DNA of 36,648 nt from contig CAUUJV010000015.1 in the NCBI GenBank assembly GCA_963545565.1, positions 1 to 36,648 on the forward strand, written 5' to 3'. Origin of the DNA: CAUUJV01 sp963545565 (GTDB lineage: Bacteria > Actinomycetota > Actinomycetes > Actinomycetales > Bifidobacteriaceae). Under the pieces are notes generated by a model. That model was not told the DNA's origin, searched no databases, and was given only the letters and a program-made list of their open reading frames with translations. Numbering within the stretch: position 1 is the first letter of the stretch; every line of letters starts with the position of its first letter. Below, piece by piece: positions 32,711 through 36,648 of the stretch. The translations under genes were made by a program, and so were the position numbers.

Positions 32711-33439
32711 TCAACTTTTTTCTACTACAGGTTTGGCAGACAGTTTGGTCCAGAAGTCAAGAGCGGCAACAGCATTAATGATGTAGTAAATATACTTACC
32801 AACATTGGCGAAATTGCCTTGAACAAGAGCTTTGATTAACTGCACAAAATTATACACAAACCAGTATTGCCACTGGACGGTCAGCTTCATGGCATTTAAA
32901 ACATTGGCTGTTAACGATAAACCAAAAGCAATCACCACGATCCAGAACAGGGGACGGGTCATCCCGTTTTGCCAACCAATCAGGTTAGTTGCGAAGGAAA
33001 AAGCCATACTTAAAATGAAGAGGCTGATCATCGCGCCCCACTTCCTGGCACCCGTCAACGGACTAGAAGCGCGGTATTTTTCCGAACGCATCCAGGTTCG
33101 AATCGCGAAGATATAGATAATAAAGGTAACTGGATATGTAATGATCGCCGCCTTGTTCCCGAGTAAATAATCGATCGTTCCCGACAGCACAGCATTAATG
33201 ATCCCAATCCAATTTCCAACATTATTCATCCGGCCGGTAAGGCGAGTTGAGTAAATCGACAGGATCGAATTCCCGATCGAAATCAACCCAAAAGGGATCC
33301 AGTGCGTCCAAGCGCCCCAATTACTCAAATTACTCACATCAGCCAGAGTCTCTGTCAGGTAGCCACTGGCAACAGCGATCGCCACCACGATTCCAACGCC
33401 TAATAAATCAAATAACTTCGATCTGGCGATCTTTTCCAT
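32711..33439 (-). CDS. pnuC: PnuC-type nicotinamide riboside/mononucleotide transporter
   Basis: Minus strand, 242 residues from ATG 33439. It has about 7 membrane segments and the PnuC signatures, including W-x-x-W/N residues in the second half (VQWQYWFVYNFVQLIKALVQGN, then KYIYYIINAVAALDFW). PnuC proteins take up nicotinamide riboside or mononucleotide for NAD salvage by facilitated diffusion. The frame is open to 33517, but ATG 33439 has AGGAG eight bases upstream and gives the usual length. A perfect palindrome in its promoter region suggests regulation. It lies in the accessory block 3' of tRNA-Ser. Confidence 0.85.
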   Translation of the reverse strand: MEKIARSKLFDLLGVGIVVAIAVASGYLTETLADVSNLSNWGAWTHWIPFGLISIGNSILSIYSTRLTGRMNNVGNWIGIINAVLSGTIDYLLGNKAAIITYPVTFIIYIFAIRTWMRSEKYRASSPLTGARKWGAMISLFILSMAFSFATNLIGWQNGMTRPLFWIVVIAFGLSLTANVLNAMKLTVQWQYWFVYNFVQLIKALVQGNFANVGKYIYYIINAVAALDFWTKLSAKPVVEKS

Positions 33440-33500
33440 AACATCATCTCCTGTTGTTTTTAGCGAGGCGTATTCGGAAGCAACCCTCGTTCGGATAAAT

Positions 33501-33532
33501 GTTATAGCATCCGGCACAATTGCCTGATCAGG
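33501..33532 (-). promoter_or_regulatory. pnuC promoter with palindromic operator candidate
   Basis: On the minus strand TATAAC (33506-33501) could be the -10. A perfect 10-bp palindrome CCTGATCAGG (33523-33532) covers the expected -35 position. NAD-salvage genes are commonly controlled by NrtR- or NiaR-type repressors; which one, if any, is unknown here. Confidence 0.35.
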
Positions 33533-33595
33533 TAAACATTATTTGATACTCCTGGATGCTTTGCACAAGTCTGATGTTTTATTTGATGCTTCTAC

Positions 33596-34306
33596 TTAGC
33601 TTACGTGCCTGGCGCCGAGTTCGGAGACGATGTTTTTGATAGAGGAATCAAGGGTGTAAGCGAACAGCAGGATGGCCATGATGACGACCATGGCGATGGG
33701 GATCCACACGAATGAGTTGATGATGGCGCTGATCGTGGTGGCGGATTGCGTTGCTGCGGCACCGTTATAGCCGCTCATGCTTAAGATCCACGCGATGGCT
33801 GCGGATGAAACACCCATGGCGACTTTCATGGAGAAGCTGGACGAGCTGAAGACTATGCCATCGCTGCGCACACCCGTCTTCCATTCACCGTAATCCACCA
33901 CATCGGCAGACATGGCGTTGAGCGCCGCATTCATGGGGATGATGCCGATCATGCGCACCACGATGGAGATGAAGAACACCCACACATTGCTCGGGTCAAT
34001 AAAGACGATGAGCGAGCCAATGGCGACGAGAACGAGACCCACCAGAGACGAGTTGCGATTGCCGAAGCGCGCCACAATACTGCCAGCGAAAGGCAGACCG
34101 ATGATGAGCGGTACAACGGTGGCGATGCCGATAACCGTCGTCAAGTTGGAATTGCCCAGTACATACTTGGCAATATAGGTTGCCATGCCATTGGCAATAC
34201 CGTTGTAGATCCACAGTGCAAAGTTAAGGCCGAGAGTGATCCACCAAAAGCGATTGCGCGCTAATGCAGAAAAATGTTTGCGGACGCTGGTGGCAGAAGT
34301 AGATGA
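33596..34306 (-). pseudogene. C-terminal half of a GPH-family sugar:cation symporter (truncated)
   Basis: Minus strand; the open frame runs from the codon after a TGA at 34309-34307 to TAA at 33596. The first internal ATG is at 34186, but recognisable transporter sequence starts earlier (RNRFWWITLGLNFALW). It contains the second half of a GPH (MelB/LacS/XynB-like) transporter: IGLPFAGSIVARFGNR, RMIGIIPMNAALNAMSADVVDYGEWKTGVRSDGIVFSSSSF, and further membrane segments. The D-x-x-D-Y-G-E-W-K-T-G-x-R motif is diagnostic. A full-length member has about 450-480 residues and 12 segments; the first half is missing. G+C looks higher than in flanking genes. It is joined to the rhamnosidase stub upstream and is probably non-functional. 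Confidence 0.8.
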
Positions 34307-34689
34307 TCAGTCTGCGGTTCAGTCCATGATGGCCCCACAAAATCGGCATTACGCTCCCATGACCCTAAACCTGTTTCCATAGTGACAGGCTCGGACGGTT
34401 CTCCAACTTCTTTTCCTTTGGAATCCAGAAGCTGCAATGTGACAACAGCTTTTTCGAGTGTCATCAGAGGGGAAAGTGGCCAGTCAATGAGAACAGATTT
34501 TTCAGCAGGAACTATTGCTGTTTCAGTGTGCTCAGCCATTCCCATTACACGGCGCACCGCTGTGATGCGCACCATAGAATCTGGCTGAGGCTCAACGTCA
34601 TAATTCCACGTCAAGCGTGGAGTGAAAAAAGGCGCGCCAATGATATCGCCGCTGTAGTGTTCTACCTGCGGACGAGAGAACGTAGTCAT
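34261..34689 (-). pseudogene. N-terminal fragment of alpha-L-rhamnosidase (GH78)
   Basis: Minus strand, 142 residues from ATG 34689, with an excellent GAGGAGG Shine-Dalgarno. It resembles the N-terminal beta-sandwich of bacterial alpha-L-rhamnosidases: FFTPRLTWNYDVE, then VLIDWPLSPLMTLEKAVVTLQLLDSKG, and METGLGSWERNADFVGPSW. Full-length GH78 proteins are about 900 residues, with the catalytic barrel far downstream; here homology ends at about residue 128 and the final ~14 residues come from the out-of-frame transporter sequence. It is therefore a stub without catalytic residues. Assignment rests on motif memory, not a search. Confidence 0.65.
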
Positions 34690-35029
34690 AAATCCTCCTC
34701 GACATCATGACACCGTCTCTATCTTATCCTGTTTTGCTGGCAAAAAGGTAACAACTGTTTTAGGAAGACATTCTATGCTAATCGACTTAAGAAATAGGAT
34801 TCCTTAAAAGGATAGCTTTAAGAAGTCACCTAGTCGTCGAGATGATTAATAGCATACTGTGCTTCTGATGCTGCAAACTTTATTTTCTCCCAGTTAATTG
34901 GAAGGAATTTCATCAACGAAATCCTTCAAACTTCTCTGTTTTCACTTTGGTAGTAGCTGCTTTCGTATTTCAACACTCAATAAATCTGCAGAATAATTTG
35001 AAGAGTGCCCATGCTGTGAAAATATCTAT
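34690..35029. other. 340-base intergenic region between the rhamnosidase stub and the MATE gene
   Basis: A+T-rich, with no gene that I can name. It holds the ribosome-binding site of the stub at its left end and, on the minus strand, a 27-codon frame at 34830-34913 (see that entry). No clear terminator for the MATE gene is visible. Confidence 0.5.
34830..34913 (-). CDS. Possible 27-residue small ORF or gene remnant
   Basis: Minus strand ATG 34913 to TAG 34830. The encoded peptide starts MKFLPINWEKIKFAASEAQY and ends AINHLDD, with amino-acid use like a normal protein. The preceding overlapping frame also reads sensibly (ending KTEKFEGFR), so this may be the tail of a decayed gene. I do not recognise it. 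Confidence 0.2.
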   Translation of the reverse strand: MKFLPINWEKIKFAASEAQYAINHLDD

Positions 35030-36439
35030 TTAGGGGTAATTTAATCTGAATTGTGCCCATTTTCCGCGAGCAAGACGGATGAGGAAGATTATTCCTCGCA
35101 CACACAGTTCGGCAGCCATTGCAATCCAGAAACCTTTAAGGCCAATGTAGTGAACAGCGATTATTGCAATAGGGATGCGCACAAGCCAAATGCTCACACA
35201 GTTCATGATGGATGGAATAAGAGTATCGCCGGCACCTCGCAAGGCTCCAGAACACACAATAGAAGCAGCATAAAGAGGCTCGGCAAATGCTTCAATGCGC
35301 AGCACAAAGGCTCCAAGAGAAGAGATTCGTGTGTCTGGTGTGAGTAACTGCATCATGACGGGGGCGAAGATGAACATGAGAATTCCGCCTATGGTCATAA
35401 CTCCAATACCTAGCGCAACGCTGAGCCATGCGAGACGTTTAATGAGATCTGTGCGTTTGGCGCCAATTGATTGCCCAACAATCGTTGTTGCAGCAGAACC
35501 AATTCCGTAACCAGGCATATAGCATAAGCTTTCAGCGGTAATAGCAAAAGAGTTTGCCGCGATGGAAATTGCGCCAAGCGGAGCCACAATTTTTGTACTT
35601 GCTACTTGTGCACCCATAGTAATCATGTTTTCAAAAGCCACAGGAATAGAAAGCTTGACAGCGCGGCGAATGGTGCTGCCTTCAAACGTGAAAACTGAAA
35701 ACTTCACATGCCCCAAAATAGAGGAGCGGAACAGCATAAAGGTAAGCAGCGTTATTGCGCCAATAATTTCTGCACAAGCGGTGCCAAGAGCTGCTCCTGC
35801 AACGCCGAGCCCAGCTCCTGGAAGCCACGAAAATACTGTACCGGAAGGAAAAATTAGTAGCGAATTAGCAATTACATCAATAAAACACATCGCTATATTG
35901 ACCACACTGGGAGCGCGCATGTTTCCGCTACTTTGGAGCATAGAACTGCATAGATTCGTCATCTGCACAAATGGGATAGAAAGTGCGTAAATCAAGAAAT
36001 ATCGAGATGCATCACCAGTAATTGCAGAAGATCCACCCAGCCATATAGGAAGACGCCCAGAGATCAGAGCTCCTGCAAAGCCCCATAGAAGCGAAAAAGC
36101 AAATGTGCATACCAAACCCTGCATTATAATAGAGCGTGCATGTTTATACTGACTTGCTCCCACTGCTTGCGCAACCTGAATGCTAAATCCAACGGTTGCA
36201 GCACTACACAGACTTCCCATCAGCCATGTGCTTGAAGAGACCAGCCCGATAGCGGCTGAACCCTGTGCGCCAAGACGACCAACCATTGCGGCATCAATAT
36301 ACTGCATCACAATAGAACTCAGCTGAGCTAGAATAGTTGGCAAACTCAGCAGCACAACCATGGTGATTTGGTCTAGAGTGGCGAGAGGTCTTCCCATCTG
36401 CAGATCAATGAGAAGCTCGTCAGAGTGGATTTTGAACAT
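35030..36439 (-). CDS. MATE family efflux transporter
   Basis: Minus strand, 469 residues from ATG 36439, with about 12 membrane segments in two halves, typical of DinF/NorM-like MATE exporters that use Na+ or H+ gradients to expel drugs or metabolites. Family features include LSLPTILAQLSSIVMQYIDAAMVGRLG at the first segment, AVGASQYKHARSI after the third, and the equivalent VGQSIGAKRTDLIKRLAW in the second half. The frame extends upstream to a GTG at 36505 without a Shine-Dalgarno; ATG 36439 with TAGG upstream is preferred. It is a single gene with no linked regulator in the window. Substrate unknown. Confidence 0.9.
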   Translation of the reverse strand: MFKIHSDELLIDLQMGRPLATLDQITMVVLLSLPTILAQLSSIVMQYIDAAMVGRLGAQGSAAIGLVSSSTWLMGSLCSAATVGFSIQVAQAVGASQYKHARSIIMQGLVCTFAFSLLWGFAGALISGRLPIWLGGSSAITGDASRYFLIYALSIPFVQMTNLCSSMLQSSGNMRAPSVVNIAMCFIDVIANSLLIFPSGTVFSWLPGAGLGVAGAALGTACAEIIGAITLLTFMLFRSSILGHVKFSVFTFEGSTIRRAVKLSIPVAFENMITMGAQVASTKIVAPLGAISIAANSFAITAESLCYMPGYGIGSAATTIVGQSIGAKRTDLIKRLAWLSVALGIGVMTIGGILMFIFAPVMMQLLTPDTRISSLGAFVLRIEAFAEPLYAASIVCSGALRGAGDTLIPSIMNCVSIWLVRIPIAIIAVHYIGLKGFWIAMAAELCVRGIIFLIRLARGKWAQFRLNYP

Positions 36440-36445
36440 CCCAAG

Positions 36446-36485
36446 CCTACGAACTTTTTGCACATTTACACGATACTCTCGTAGG
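36446..36485 (-). promoter_or_regulatory. Inverted repeat upstream of the MATE start
   Basis: CCTACGA (36446-36452) and TCGTAGG (36479-36485) are perfect 7-bp inverted repeats 26 bases apart, just before the chosen MATE start codon. They could fold the mRNA leader, or bind a regulator, but only if 36439 is the true start. Confidence 0.3.
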
Positions 36486-36553
36486 TGTAGCGCATATACG
36501 CGCACTATTATGCACTATATGAAACATGGCTTTCCCGACACGCATTGAAAAAC

Positions 36554-36582
36554 TTGATTTTGTGCGGCGTGGCGAGTAGAAT
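36554..36582 (+). promoter_or_regulatory. Forward promoter pointing off the right edge
   Basis: TTGATT (36554-36559), exactly 17 bases, TAGAAT (36577-36582). The predicted start is near 36589. The promoted gene would begin beyond 36648; no start codon with a ribosome-binding site is seen before the edge. Confidence 0.55.
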
Positions 36583-36648
36583 TGCAATGTTTCGAGCTAT
36601 GTCATATTGCGGGCATGGGTCACCGAACGTTCGCAATGATGTAAATAG

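Noticed and set aside
36624..36633. CGAACGTTCG as a LexA (SOS) box
   Set aside because: The actinobacterial LexA site needs GAAC and GTTC separated by four bases; here they touch.
1..36648. CRISPR array, insertion sequence or rRNA gene
   Set aside because: No regularly spaced repeats, transposase motifs or rRNA sequence were found on either strand.

Overview
The window looks like a chromosomal segment of a Bifidobacteriaceae actinobacterium. Supporting signs are the fused aldehyde/alcohol dehydrogenase AdhE, the Mbeg1-like, MalQ and rplM-rpsI gene set, a zinc-type S14, an operon order ending rpsM-rpsK-rpoA-rplQ-truA without rpsD, and moderate G+C. The composition is less G+C-rich than typical Bifidobacterium, so a Scardovia/Alloscardovia/Gardnerella-type genus is my best guess. 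That is an inference; no 16S gene is present.

Left part (1-10930): a partial short-chain dehydrogenase of the acetoin/diacetyl reductase type runs off the left edge. It is followed on the + strand by an Mbeg1-like alpha/beta hydrolase, a D-2-hydroxyacid dehydrogenase, a YigZ/IMPACT protein, a small repeat protein and malQ (4-alpha-glucanotransferase), apparently leaderless. Next come rplM-rpsI with their own promoter and terminator, then monocistronic adhE behind a Rex-like operator. These genes serve sugar breakdown and NADH re-oxidation.

Middle (10931-23110): the S10-spc ribosomal protein cluster runs rpsJ-rplC-rplD-rplW-rplB-rpsS-rplV-rpsC-rplP-rpmC-rpsQ-rplN-rplX-rplE-rpsN-rpsH-rplF-rplR-rpsE-rpmD-rplO, then secY and adk, which are separated by hairpins. 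No map gene follows adk.

Inserted segment (23110-27840): an MFS exporter with a well-formed promoter and palindromic operator, then lemA and a DUF2207 membrane protein, lie between adk and infA. The alpha-operon part resumes with infA-rpmJ-rpsM-rpsK-rpoA-rplQ-truA (28130-32277). Nearly every spacer here can form an RNA hairpin, and the one before rpsM can form a pseudoknot.

Right part (32278-36648): tRNA-Ser(CGA) with promoter and terminator is followed by an accessory block on the minus strand. It holds pnuC (nicotinamide riboside/mononucleotide transport), a GPH sugar transporter lacking its N-terminal half, and the N-terminal stub of an alpha-L-rhamnosidase joined to it (a deletion scar). 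A MATE exporter follows, and a promoter points off the right edge.

The most interesting items are the rpsM leader pseudoknot, the exporter promoter/operator at 23132-23192, the Rex box before adhE, and the GH78/GPH deletion fusion. All structures were found by eye, with no folding or database search.
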